This document shows, piece after piece, positions 27,001-35,048 of a DNA stretch of 64,000 bases. The DNA lies in NCBI GenBank assembly GCA_007753675.1, contig CP036432.1, positions 656,394-720,393 of the forward strand, read 5' to 3'. A program made the translations under genes and the position numbers. The DNA comes from Stieleria magnilauensis (GTDB lineage Bacteria > Planctomycetota > Planctomycetia > Pirellulales > Pirellulaceae). Below the pieces are notes generated by a model, which saw nothing but the letters and a program-made list of their open reading frames with translations, searched no databases and was not told where the DNA came from. How positions within the stretch are numbered: position 1 is the stretch's first letter; every line of letters begins with the position of its first letter.

Positions 27001-28805
27001 TTAAAGAACGAGGTTGGCAAGAAGACTTGTGCGTCGCCGGTCCAACCCAAACGTTCGTCGCGCTGTGGGCAATCGGTGGGGATGTCAACGAAGTTGCTGA
27101 TTTGTCCCCAGCGGATATTGCTTTGCAATTGGTTCAGTTTGGCATGCGACGACGTGAACCGCCCCTTGTCTCGGAAGTCCGTGTGGATCACGTTCGCGAT
27201 CACTGACTCGGTAGTCAGTTTCTCTCCAGCGGACAGGCCGCTCAGTTCCAGATAGCGATATCCGAAGAAAGTCAACGTGGGTTGATAAGTGACTGTACCG
27301 CTTTCGGCAGCGACATAGGTGGCCTGTGATCGCGCGGTGCGGTAGTTTTCGGTGTACAGCGTGCCGTCGGGCTGCAGCATTTCGGCAAAACGGATCTGGA
27401 CGGTTTCGCCTTGCTTGACGGGCATTGTGATGGTGGGAATGCCAACCTGGTTTTGTCCGAAGTCGAAGACGTACTTTCCCGGTTCAGGCTGTGTCAGCTT
27501 GACCGCTTGAAGTCGGTCCATCACTCGAACCGGCGGCAGACGTTTCGGGACGACTCGGGGGCCGTTGCTGAGCGGAGTTGATTTGACCGGCATCCAATCG
27601 GCGTCGGCGTCACCGGGTTGCGTCCATCGACCCAAATGTTGCGACGCGTCGTAGTCCTCGCCGTGATAGAATCCCGCCGCTCGAATCGGGCCTTGGTCGG
27701 TTGCTCGCCATCGCTGATCCGACACAATGCGTTCGACACGTCCGTCGGCGTAGGTCAGTTCCAACTGCGCGAGCAATTTCGGCGTCAAACCCATTAATTC
27801 GGTGCGTTTGCGCAGCAGCAAATTTCCCGCATACCAGCCTTCGCCAAGCGTCGCACCGATCACGTTGCTGCCGACATTGACCAAATCGGTCACGTCGTAC
27901 GTCAACGATTCGACGCGTTCGGAATACACCGTGTACCCGGGCGAGAGCAGATCGGTATCGACTCGCTTGCCGTTGATGCGGAATTCATAGATACCCAGTG
28001 CCGATGCATAGAGCCGAGCTTTGACGATTTCGCCTGGAGCATCGAACGCTCGTCGCAGGTAGGTCGCCGGCTGCGCGGTGATCGCCGGATACGGATCGAA
28101 CGCGCGGTTCTCGGGCAATTCGATTTGTTTGCGGACGCCGTTGATCTCGTAGTCGACCCACAAGGTTTTGGCGTCGCCCGGTGCCGGATCGCCGCCCAAG
28201 CGTGCTGGGACGACACGAATCGGAGTCGATCCTCGCTGGATCGCCCGCCGAATGTTCTCGGTTACGTTCTTGGTTTTCGCGTCACCCGCCGTGCGATTGC
28301 CAAACTCGGCCTTCAGGATGTTGACCTCGTCGGGCTGACGTTTTCCGCGATCCAACTCGATCCACTTGGCATCCCAGTCGTCATGACCAAGCAGGCCCAT
28401 TTCGATCGACGCTTCTTCGCTCCATTCGGATTCGCGAGCCTGATCGTCCCAAAACTTCACTCGCCATGTAATTTGCTGACGGGACTCGAGCGCCGGGCCT
28501 GCGTACGGCACCCACACCGAGTGACCCGAAGCCACTTTGCCGGAATCCCAGATCGGATCGGCGGTTGCGCCAGACTCGGATCGCTGGTGCACGACGATTT
28601 GGTACGCCGTTTGTGCGTTGACGTCCGCCGCGACCGGCAGCTTCCACGAGAACACAGGCGAAGGATTGTGGAAGCCGATGGGATCGACAACGTTCTCGTC
28701 GACACGGAGCGAATGGGGTTGTGGTTTAGCCGCGTCACCGAGGGTTGAGCCAAGTACTAACGACCACACCACCAGCGCGAAGCGTAACGAAGTGTAGCTT
28801 TGCAT
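24015..28805 (-). CDS. Two-domain glycoside hydrolase: GH78 alpha-L-rhamnosidase fused to a GH10-like domain
   Basis: This protein has 1,596 residues from ATG 28805; a GTG four codons earlier (28817), overlapping the upstream stop codon, is an alternative. After a signal peptide (LVVWSLVLGSTLGDA) come the GH78 N-terminal fibronectin-like and beta domains (VWVPYAGPALESRQQITWRV), the catalytic barrel with DCPQRDERLGWTGDAQ and GATTMWERWNSY, a carbohydrate-binding-like beta domain (about 1030-1190), and a GH10-like barrel (about 1230-1540). In the GH10 part the nucleophile region LSEFDVD (Glu1473) is present, but the usual WDxxNE acid/base motif reads WDTINH (His1369). So rhamnosidase activity is well supported and xylanase-type activity is doubtful. 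It should remove L-rhamnose from plant or algal polysaccharides outside the cytoplasm. A small lipoprotein gene lies directly upstream. Confidence 0.88.
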   Translation of the reverse strand: MQSYTSLRFALVVWSLVLGSTLGDAAKPQPHSLRVDENVVDPIGFHNPSPVFSWKLPVAADVNAQTAYQIVVHQRSESGATADPIWDSGKVASGHSVWVPYAGPALESRQQITWRVKFWDDQARESEWSEEASIEMGLLGHDDWDAKWIELDRGKRQPDEVNILKAEFGNRTAGDAKTKNVTENIRRAIQRGSTPIRVVPARLGGDPAPGDAKTLWVDYEINGVRKQIELPENRAFDPYPAITAQPATYLRRAFDAPGEIVKARLYASALGIYEFRINGKRVDTDLLSPGYTVYSERVESLTYDVTDLVNVGSNVIGATLGEGWYAGNLLLRKRTELMGLTPKLLAQLELTYADGRVERIVSDQRWRATDQGPIRAAGFYHGEDYDASQHLGRWTQPGDADADWMPVKSTPLSNGPRVVPKRLPPVRVMDRLQAVKLTQPEPGKYVFDFGQNQVGIPTITMPVKQGETVQIRFAEMLQPDGTLYTENYRTARSQATYVAAESGTVTYQPTLTFFGYRYLELSGLSAGEKLTTESVIANVIHTDFRDKGRFTSSHAKLNQLQSNIRWGQISNFVDIPTDCPQRDERLGWTGDAQVFLPTSFFNKDVHSFWARWLQSVRDAQNEEGEIPHTVPATNFGYSSPGWADVIVTAPWEIYERTGDIRILRDNYDAMKNWVSVYERRSNDLIPTLTGFGDWLQPYAKSDRKGDTAQDLIATAYFGRDARILSWTATALAETEDAARYKQLHADIRAAFTARYFPDGKPRPGADTQTACLMGLGYDLIDADQRENVESVLLKKYEEAGRHLQTGFLGTPLLAPVFDALGHGDICYELLFKQSYPSWFYSINQGATTMWERWNSYSHADGFGDASMNSFNHYAYGAIGQFMYERVAGLSPDPAHPGYQHFFVRPLIGEPLSSAAAELDTPYGIAKSGWARTKTGLVIDAIVPPNATATAILPTDRIGSVSLNGTPLRNDSVKKANGTLLVELQPGTHQFVLNNDDLAQAPHAVAPPEGGREVLSFGPTQEVKFRSHHVTADATWTEVGDMPFQHSYRIESDQRFSDPANMRVQIPITQAIKKGDVVLVSFWVRRPNAGGQPNNIYYSITDESDAAVYANTLSAYREWNQQVRSFVAGRDINPASDVVQFDMGEAGTIVEIADLRLVNYGTDRDIATLPKTTVMYAGREKDAAWRKAALARIETIRKGDLTIEVVDAQGRPVTGARVTVAMQKHAFGFGSAVNAEVLGAPRSDFPINPKKQIVVSWDEAQQYRQVVKKYFDRVTFESELRPHNWQSLQSNHPVWQRRKTILMDRTLPWLRENNIAARGHYIGWAPMDFNSVEKQFVGNPEGHRKWLWNHMADVLPATSKYVNEWDTINHIIGWGKHTYEMEYGGPKIYAEILAEARRLAPDASHAINEGKVLPDGYKREPYKKIIRYLNEQNQSPDIVGFMGHFGLTTLTPPEELLKVYDEFAEIAPRLQLSEFDVDAGDDDALQADYFRDVLIASFSHPNMEAIVQWGFWEKMHWKPAAALWREDWTLKPAGKVFVDLVASRWWTDESLTTDAQGQTRTRGFLGDYQITARYGDLSETVTTTLHREGTTVRIRLR

Positions 28806-28816
28806 GTCCGTGTCCA

Positions 28817-28999
28817 CTATTGCATGTCCGCTTCCATCGCCTTGTCGTATTCTTCATCGGTCATGCCGGGCATCGCAACTTCTTCTTCTACGGCGGGAGG
28901 AGCCTCGACGACGGTATTTTCCCCACCGCGTCCGCAACCACTGATCGTAAGGAGTGCGAAGCAGGTCATTGCCAGGAAAAGAAAAGAGAGATTTTTCAT
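28817..28999 (-). CDS. Small lipoprotein
   Basis: This 60-residue protein starts at ATG 28999, where the signal sequence begins (NLSFLFLAMTCFALLTISGC). The longer ORF upstream to 29173 has no signal-like start. The lipobox LTISGC puts the lipidated Cys at about residue 21, leaving a 39-residue acidic, Glu/Met-rich mature peptide (VEAPPAVEEEVAMPGMTDEE). Short acidic lipoproteins next to DUF1559 genes are common in planctomycetes and have no known role. The stop codon is 11 nt from the GH78-GH10 start, so the two are probably co-transcribed; it is divergent from the DUF1559 gene. Confidence 0.7.
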   Translation of the reverse strand: MKNLSFLFLAMTCFALLTISGCGRGGENTVVEAPPAVEEEVAMPGMTDEEYDKAMEADMQ

Positions 29000-29110
29000 C
29001 AGACGGATCTTTCGGGATGGAAGGAAGGGACGGGGTCTCGAATCGTCGCCACCGCGGCGGTTGAACAGGAAGCGGTGGCGTGTCGCGTGACTCGCAACAC
29101 GGTTCAATCT

Positions 29111-29137
29111 TCTGATCGCACCATTCTGATCGCACCA
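29111..29137. promoter_or_regulatory. 14-nt direct repeat upstream of divergent genes
   Basis: TCTGATCGCACCA occurs at 29111-29123 and again at 29125-29137. The pair lies about 110 nt upstream of the lipoprotein ATG and 130 nt upstream of the DUF1559 ATG, next to a perfect palindrome, and could be a tandem protein-binding site. Confidence 0.35.
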
Positions 29138-29148
29138 AGCTTCCAGCC

Positions 29149-29170
29149 CTATTGGCCGATCGGCCAATAG
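29149..29170. promoter_or_regulatory. Perfect 22-nt palindrome, candidate operator
   Basis: CTATTGGCCGA followed directly by TCGGCCAATAG gives an 11+11 palindrome with no loop. It is placed between the divergent lipoprotein/GH78-GH10 operon and the DUF1559 gene, so a bound dimer could act on both. No matching regulator is obvious nearby. Confidence 0.5.
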
Positions 29171-29266
29171 CATGGGGATCGTTACCCGCTAATTTTAACG
29201 CTCCTGCACAGGTCTTCTGTGCGGTTCTCTCTTCCCTTTTTTCCCATTCTATTCTCGGAGCCCCCC

Positions 29267-30529
29267 ATGAAACGTCGAGAATCGGCGGCAGCCGGATTCA
29301 CTCTGGTGGAACTGCTTGTCGTCATCGCCATCATTGGCATCCTTGTTGGACTTCTCTTGCCTGCCGTCCAGGCCGCCAGAGAGGCCGCCCGCCGGATGAG
29401 TTGCAGCAACAATTTCAAGCAACTCGGAATCGCCCTGCACAACTACCATGCGGCATTCAAGCAAATGCCCCAACATGGCAGCGGAACCGGGATCGGGCTT
29501 CAGAACAACCGTTGGTGGCGAACTGGCAATGATTCCAGTCACGAAGCGTTAAGCCCGTTGGTTGCGATGACTCCCTTTTTCGAGCAGCAAGCGTTGTGGA
29601 GTCAGATTTCCAACCCGGATCCCAAGACCGTCACGGGCGCACCGCCGCCAGCGACGACCGGACTGACGAACCCGCCGCGTTGGCCCGCCATGGGACCCAA
29701 TCCGCGAAACTTTTCAGCCAACCCGGGTTACATTCCCTGGGCCACCGAAATCCCGACCCTTCGATGTCCCAGTGACCCCGGCATCGGCTTGCCGGCTTTG
29801 GGCCGCACCAATTACGCCTCGTGCATGGGCGACTCTCCCTCACAGTGGATCAGCAACTACAAACGCGGCGACCTGACTCCCAACAGTTCGGGTGCCGTGC
29901 AGAACTTCAATTCGGTCTCTCGCGGTGTCTTCATGATGCGCAAAGTGGCCAAGTTCCGCGACGTTCTCGATGGCCTGTCCAACACCATCGCGATGGGTGA
30001 GATCATCACGGACTTGGGTAACCGCGATATCCGTGCGGCCGCCTCTTGGGTCCGGCGAGGCGGACAGTGGGTCAACAACAATCCGTCGTACTGTGCCGAT
30101 GCAAACGAGATCGATCCGGATCGGCCAAAATTCTGGTGCAACGGCGGGCCCGATTGCACCACCCCGGTCGAACTCGCCCACAACAACCGTTCCTCGCGCG
30201 GTGCCAACTGGGCCAACTTGCGAGCCCACTGCACGCAAGTCTTCACCGTGCTTCCGCCCAACAGCGAAGTTTGTGTCGGCCAGTGGATCGACAACTCCGG
30301 AACGATGCCGATGAGCAGCAACCACCAAGGTGGAGCCCATGTCCTGATGTGCGATGGTGCGGTCGTGTTCATGACGGATTCGGTCGAGGCCGGGGATCGT
30401 CACGCCGGTGCCGTTCGCCGAGGCCAAACCGGACCGCGGAGTCCCGGACAAGTGAGCCCCTATGGTTTGTGGGGGGCTCTGGGAACCAAGGCGTCCGGCG
30501 AAACGATTGAAGAGCAATTGAATCAATAG
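29267..30529 (+). CDS. DUF1559 prepilin-like protein
   Basis: This 420-residue protein starts at ATG 29267, with GGAG 6 nt upstream. The N-terminus is a type IV prepilin-like signal: a short basic leader, then [20 protein letters not shown] with Glu at +5 after the expected cleavage Gly. The DUF1559 region follows ([54 protein letters not shown]), and the C-terminus has the family H-x9-DG motif ([12 protein letters not shown]). The family is expanded by the dozen in planctomycete genomes and is thought to be pseudopilin-like surface or secretion components. A likely rho-independent terminator follows the gene. Confidence 0.93.
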   Translation: MKRRESAAAGFTLVELLVVIAIIGILVGLLLPAVQAAREAARRMSCSNNFKQLGIALHNYHAAFKQMPQHGSGTGIGLQNNRWWRTGNDSSHEALSPLVAMTPFFEQQALWSQISNPDPKTVTGAPPPATTGLTNPPRWPAMGPNPRNFSANPGYIPWATEIPTLRCPSDPGIGLPALGRTNYASCMGDSPSQWISNYKRGDLTPNSSGAVQNFNSVSRGVFMMRKVAKFRDVLDGLSNTIAMGEIITDLGNRDIRAAASWVRRGGQWVNNNPSYCADANEIDPDRPKFWCNGGPDCTTPVELAHNNRSSRGANWANLRAHCTQVFTVLPPNSEVCVGQWIDNSGTMPMSSNHQGGAHVLMCDGAVVFMTDSVEAGDRHAGAVRRGQTGPRSPGQVSPYGLWGALGTKASGETIEEQLNQ

Positions 30530-30559
30530 TTCGGTTGCCATCGATCGAGAAACAACGAC

Positions 30560-30587
30560 AACCTCGCCCCGTCCTGGTGGCGAGGTT
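30560..30587 (+). terminator. Rho-independent terminator-like hairpin
   Basis: AACCTCGCC (30560-30568) pairs perfectly with GGCGAGGTT (30579-30587) and is followed by TTG after the paired T residues. It lies 31 nt after the DUF1559 stop codon and before the sensor kinase gene. Confidence 0.65.
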
Positions 30588-30674
30588 TTGACTGCGCTAA
30601 CGCAAAACCTGTTAAGCTAACGGGATCGCCCAAACATAGGACGGCTTCATCCTGCCGATCATGCACCTGAAAGC

Positions 30675-32885
30675 GTGGCCGTGACAAATCCAATCGCAAC
30701 CTTTGTCGGCCTACTCTACCTTGGGCTACTCCCTGTTGGGCTCTGTCTTTGGGGATTCAGCGTCGCGGCTGCCGATGAGCCCTCGGTGAGCAGGATCGCG
30801 GATTTGATGGCGACACCGCGTGATCAGGCGATTCAACGACGGCCGATTCGAATCCGAGGAACGGTTTCGTTGATCGGTGACGGGATTACCAGCGCCCCAC
30901 GGAAAGTCAAAGCGTCGCAGAGCTTTTGCGTCGAGGATTCCACCGCCGGAATTTGGGTCCGTTCCGGACATGCCATTCGTGAGGGCGTGCTCCTCGACAG
31001 CGACCGTGTTTTGCCCGAGCTGGATTATGGGGTCGATGTCGAGCTGGATGGGTACCTCGATCGCGGCGCGTTTGCCCCCGTGATCTTGCCCACCCGAATC
31101 ACGATCCTGGGCACAAGCAAGCTTCCCGCCGCCTCCCGTGCCTTCAACACACGGTTTCTCAATGGCGCCGATGAACTTCGGCGTGTCACCGTCAATGGCG
31201 TCGTGCAGAATATCTCCACGGAATCGTCCAACTGGTGGTCACTGCGTGTCGAAACCGGCGTCGGGCACTTCGTGACCAGGGTTCCCAAAGATGAACCGTA
31301 CTCGTCTTCGCGATTGCTCGATGCCGAAGTTGATCTGACGGGGATCGCGGCCGTGTGTTGGAATTGGCGATCGGAATTCGTTTGTCCCCGGCTGATCATT
31401 GCCCACCGAGAGGACATCCGGATTCTTCAACCGGCCAGTGATCCGTTTGCCGCCGAACGAGTCTCGATCGAAAATCTGGATGGGTACACACCATCGGGAC
31501 GCCCGCGTCATCGCCGTCGCATCGAGGGCACCGTCACGTACTACGACGGAGACTTGTTACTGTACGTGCAGGAAAACGGAATCGGGATCCAGGTGCGGCT
31601 CAACGACCCCCTCTCGATCGAGCTCGGAGACCGCGTCGAGGTATCCGGTTTTATCGATACGTCGCGTTATCTGGCCGGGCTGCGCGGTGCCGTGGTGCGT
31701 CGAATCGGGCGACGTGACGATCCCGTTGCGGCTCCATTGACGATCTCCCAAATCATCGAAGACCATCAGGGATTCAGCCAAGGTCAACCCACGACGCCGA
31801 GGAGTTGTGATGGTCAACTGATTCAGTTGACAGGCCGGCTACTCGATTTTCAAGTCGGATCCGCGACCGAGCAACACCGCTTGCAAATCGATTGCGGTGA
31901 CTCGGTCACGACCGCGTTCCTTTCCGGCGACATGAGACCGCTGACGCCGGGAACCGAATTAAAAGCGACCGGCATTGCCAAGCTCGTTTTTTCCGCTCCG
32001 GTTGCGACCGCCAGTCTGGCGAAACCGGACCGTGTCGATCTGCTTCTGCGAGATCACAATGACCTCTTGATCCTCAGCACTCCGTCGTGGTGGACCCCTC
32101 GCCGAACGTTTAATGCGCTACTTGTCTTAGCGGGATTCGCACTCTCGGCATCCGTTTGGGCGTTTACGATGCGACGAACCTTGGCTCAACGAACCGACCA
32201 GCTCGCACGCGAAATGCGCAACCGTCGTGATGTCGCACTCGAGTTCCAAGCGGCGATTCAAGAACGAACCCGACTCGCCGCCAACTTGCACGACACCCTG
32301 CTGCAAACCTTGGCGGGGATCGCCTATCAACTCGAGGCTTGTGGCCAGCCCGGAACGAAACCCTTTCGAGACCATTTGGAAACGGCCAGCCGCATGATTC
32401 AGCACGGCCAGGAAGATCTGCGAAACACCGTGTGGGCGCTGCATTGTCTGCCGCAAACCGAAGGATCGTTTGTCGATTCGGTCAAGCAGATGACCCGCAG
32501 ACTGGTCCAGGGACACGACACGACGATCAACATCCAGAGTGCAGAGAGTTTTCCGGTCTTGGCGGATTTTATCGCGGGGAACTTGCTGCTGGTCATCCAG
32601 GAGGCCGTACACAATGCGATCAAACATGCCCGCGCCGAACGCATCGAAGTTGAACTCAGCGGTTCCCCCGACCAAGATCACGTTTCGGTTATCGTGCGAG
32701 ACCACGGAATCGGTTTTGACCTCAACACGCGCAAGACGTCCAGCGACGGACATTTCGGTATGGAGGGAATGGAGCAACGGATCGAGCGTCTTGGCGGTAC
32801 CCTGGCGATCGAAAGCCAACGCGGCGTTGGCACGACCATCCATGCGGACATCCCGTTGCGGGAGTTCGACCCGAAGATCGCGTGA
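30675..32885 (+). CDS. Membrane sensor histidine kinase, NarL-type (HisKA_3)
   Basis: This protein has 736 residues from a GTG at 30675 (GTG at 30681 is an alternative; no ATG near the signal segment). The N-terminal hydrophobic segment (FVGLLYLGLLPVGLCLWGF) is followed by about 430 extracytoplasmic residues with repeated OB-like beta patterns (VDVELDGYLDRGAF, DRVEVSGFIDTSRY, GTELKATGIAKLVF). A second transmembrane helix lies near 480-495. The cytoplasmic part has the phosphoacceptor His in RLAANLHDTLLQTLAG, then the ATP-binding motifs VIQEAVHNAIKHA (N box), RDHGIGFD and GHFGMEGMEQR. The response regulator gene follows after about 54 nt and is its clear partner. The input signal is unknown; OB-like folds could bind small ligands or oligosaccharides. 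Confidence 0.88.
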   Translation: MAVTNPIATFVGLLYLGLLPVGLCLWGFSVAAADEPSVSRIADLMATPRDQAIQRRPIRIRGTVSLIGDGITSAPRKVKASQSFCVEDSTAGIWVRSGHAIREGVLLDSDRVLPELDYGVDVELDGYLDRGAFAPVILPTRITILGTSKLPAASRAFNTRFLNGADELRRVTVNGVVQNISTESSNWWSLRVETGVGHFVTRVPKDEPYSSSRLLDAEVDLTGIAAVCWNWRSEFVCPRLIIAHREDIRILQPASDPFAAERVSIENLDGYTPSGRPRHRRRIEGTVTYYDGDLLLYVQENGIGIQVRLNDPLSIELGDRVEVSGFIDTSRYLAGLRGAVVRRIGRRDDPVAAPLTISQIIEDHQGFSQGQPTTPRSCDGQLIQLTGRLLDFQVGSATEQHRLQIDCGDSVTTAFLSGDMRPLTPGTELKATGIAKLVFSAPVATASLAKPDRVDLLLRDHNDLLILSTPSWWTPRRTFNALLVLAGFALSASVWAFTMRRTLAQRTDQLAREMRNRRDVALEFQAAIQERTRLAANLHDTLLQTLAGIAYQLEACGQPGTKPFRDHLETASRMIQHGQEDLRNTVWALHCLPQTEGSFVDSVKQMTRRLVQGHDTTINIQSAESFPVLADFIAGNLLLVIQEAVHNAIKHARAERIEVELSGSPDQDHVSVIVRDHGIGFDLNTRKTSSDGHFGMEGMEQRIERLGGTLAIESQRGVGTTIHADIPLREFDPKIA

Positions 32886-32939
32886 CGCCACGCGTTGAGT
32901 CCCAAAGAGGAGCACCCTCGTTTTTCGAGTGACACCGCC

Positions 32940-33578
32940 ATGGCTGAATCTGTTCCGTCGCGACCTCTTCGTTTGCTTCTCGTCGATGATCATGCCGTGA
33001 TGCGAGCCGGATTGGCGAACATGCTCAACGCGCGTGAGGAATTCGACGTCGTTGCCGAAGCGGACAGTGGGGAATCCGCCTTGGTCCTCCACCAACAGCA
33101 TGATCCGGATGTCACGCTGCTGGATATCGCGATGCCGGGAATGGGCGGGTTGGAGTGTCTGCGCCGGCTGAAACAACAGTCTCCCGACGCGAGCGTGTTG
33201 ATGCTCAGTTCCTCCGAACTGGAACACGACATGCATCACGCGATCGATTTGGGGGCTGATGGTTACATCACAAAAACCGCCATGCCGCCGGAATTGGTTG
33301 CGTCGATTCTGGCAGTCGGTCGTGGCGAGTTGTGTATCAGCGAAGAAGTCTCACGACGGATCAAGAGTTATTCGGCCACACCGCAGTTAACCTCTCGCGA
33401 AATCGAGGTGCTGGGGTTGCTTCGCAAAGGAATGAGCAATCCCGATATCGGCTTGATTTTGGGCATCAAGCCGCGCACCGCAAAAGCTCACGTGGCGGCG
33501 ATCCTGCTCAAACTCGCCGCTCAGGACCGCGCCGAAGCGGTCGCGAGAGGGTTTGAATTGGGATTGCTGCGACCCTGA
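32940..33578 (+). CDS. NarL/LuxR-family response regulator
   Basis: This 212-residue protein starts at ATG 32940; a longer ORF from TTG 32895 is possible. The receiver domain shows LLLVDDHAVMRAG with the acidic pair, phosphoacceptor Asp in TLLDIAMPGMGG, a conserved Ser in LMLSSSEL and Lys in YITKTAMPP. The C-terminal LuxR-type helix-turn-helix is LTSREIEVLGLLRKGMSNPD and following (KPRTAKAHVAAILLKL). It is the cognate partner of the upstream histidine kinase and would control transcription; targets are unknown. It converges with the first sulfatase gene of the rhamnose locus, so these could lie under its control, but nothing in sequence proves it. Confidence 0.92.
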   Translation: MAESVPSRPLRLLLVDDHAVMRAGLANMLNAREEFDVVAEADSGESALVLHQQHDPDVTLLDIAMPGMGGLECLRRLKQQSPDASVLMLSSSELEHDMHHAIDLGADGYITKTAMPPELVASILAVGRGELCISEEVSRRIKSYSATPQLTSREIEVLGLLRKGMSNPDIGLILGIKPRTAKAHVAAILLKLAAQDRAEAVARGFELGLLRP

Positions 33579-33645
33579 TCGACGAATGGGATCAAATGGG
33601 ACAGACTCCCAGCCCGTCATCCCAGCTATTGATCAGCCGGTACGT

Positions 33646-35028
33646 TTAATTCCGGCGTGGCACCCACGTCTCGGGCGCGTCGAGCATCAGCGGTTCATGG
33701 AACACGGTCAAATCATCGCCCTGTTGTTTGATCCAGGCGTTGAGTTCGGCTTGCAGTTCCAGCTGAACATCACGCACCTGTTCACGACCGGCCAAGTTGT
33801 TTTGCTCGTGGGGATCTTGCTGCAAATCAAATAATTCGTATTCGGGACGGCCGTGGTGTCGAGCAACCACCTCGGCAGCCCGCGAGTTCGTCTTGGCCGC
33901 CTCGGTCCACTCTTTGAAGTAGTCGCCCGAGGTTTCGCGGAGCAGCAGATCGATGTGGGTGGTGAACGCGAACTCGGGATGCGGATTCCAAATCAGTTTG
34001 TATCGATCGGTGCGAATCGCGCGACTCAGATAGACATTCATCATCCGGTCGCCGCTGTGCGTCGTGAAGATGCGTTTGAGATGTGAATCCGTGTCCCCAC
34101 GAAGGACCGCCGCGAACGAACGTCCGTCGAGATCGTCGGGGATGGCTCCACCGGCGATGTCAATCAGCGTCGGGAAGATGTCGATCCAGCTGACCATCGC
34201 GTCCGTTCGGATTCCCTTTTGGATCTTGCCCGGACGAGTGACGATCAACGGCACGCGGATGCCTTCGTCGTACAGCGTCCATTTGCCGAAGGGGAATTGG
34301 GCTCCATGGTCACTGGAGAACACAAACAGTTTGTCTTCCGCCATGTGCTCGTCGGTCAATGCCCGGACTTCGCCCAGGTAGGCATCCAGATCTTTGACTT
34401 CCTGCAAGTAACGCGACCGCTGGACTCGCGTTTGCGGGGTGTCCAACAGCTTCGGTGGCAACGTCATCGAGACCGGATCGACGGTTGATTCAAACGGCCA
34501 GGGCACGTGCGGGTTGGAAACACCCACGAACAGTGCCAGTGGTCTCGGGTCGTTGCGATTGACAAGAAATTTCTTTACCGTTTTGCGCAGCTCGGGAATG
34601 TCTTTCTTCAGCTCGATGGTGTCGAACCCGTAGTTCTTCGCACTCTTTGAATGGGCGACCTTTCCGAACGCTGCCGTCTGGTATCCGAGTTGACCAAGCA
34701 GCCGTGGCAGACGGACCGTCCCCTCATGCGGATACGTGTGATTTTCTTCGGCACCATTCCTGGCCGGCATCAAGCCGGTGAGCAAAGCGGCTCGACTGGG
34801 GGCACACGCCGGACTCGCCACGAACGCGCGATCGAAGGTCATTCCATCGGCGGCCAAAGCATCGATCGCCGGCGTCTTGATGTTCGTCCCGCCGTAGATC
34901 GGCAGGTCGAGTGCGGAAAGATCGTCTGCCAAATAGACCACGATGTCCGGCAGACGATGCTCCGCCGCAAACGAGTGGACGCAAAAAGCGACAGCGGTCA
35001 GACAACAAGCCAGAATTCGACGCGACAT
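33646..35028 (-). CDS. Exported sulfatase (type I, formylglycine-dependent)
   Basis: This 460-residue protein starts at ATG 35028, preceded by AAGGA 6 nt away; the ORF's extra upstream codons overlap the previous gene and are not used. The signal peptide (RRILACCLTAVAFCVHSFA) is followed by the metal-binding PDIVVYLADDLS and the formylglycine motif C-A-P-S-R (Cys75 in SPACAPSRAALLTGL). Further family motifs are HTYPHEGTVRLPRLLGQLGY, VGVSNPHVPWPFES and FSSDHGAQFPFGKW. It resembles iduronate-2-sulfatase/choline-sulfatase-like enzymes. It is the last gene of the rhamnosidase/sulfatase operon (20-nt gap from the preceding gene) and should desulfate the polysaccharide or its oligomers outside the cytoplasm. 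Confidence 0.9.
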   Translation of the reverse strand: MSRRILACCLTAVAFCVHSFAAEHRLPDIVVYLADDLSALDLPIYGGTNIKTPAIDALAADGMTFDRAFVASPACAPSRAALLTGLMPARNGAEENHTYPHEGTVRLPRLLGQLGYQTAAFGKVAHSKSAKNYGFDTIELKKDIPELRKTVKKFLVNRNDPRPLALFVGVSNPHVPWPFESTVDPVSMTLPPKLLDTPQTRVQRSRYLQEVKDLDAYLGEVRALTDEHMAEDKLFVFSSDHGAQFPFGKWTLYDEGIRVPLIVTRPGKIQKGIRTDAMVSWIDIFPTLIDIAGGAIPDDLDGRSFAAVLRGDTDSHLKRIFTTHSGDRMMNVYLSRAIRTDRYKLIWNPHPEFAFTTHIDLLLRETSGDYFKEWTEAAKTNSRAAEVVARHHGRPEYELFDLQQDPHEQNNLAGREQVRDVQLELQAELNAWIKQQGDDLTVFHEPLMLDAPETWVPRRN

Positions 35029-35048
35029 TGTGATCCTTCTCTTGACGT

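Noticed and set aside
29000..29173. The long form of the small lipoprotein starting at 29173
   Set aside because: The extra 58 residues are basic and unstructured and would bury the signal peptide; the lipobox fits a start at 28999.
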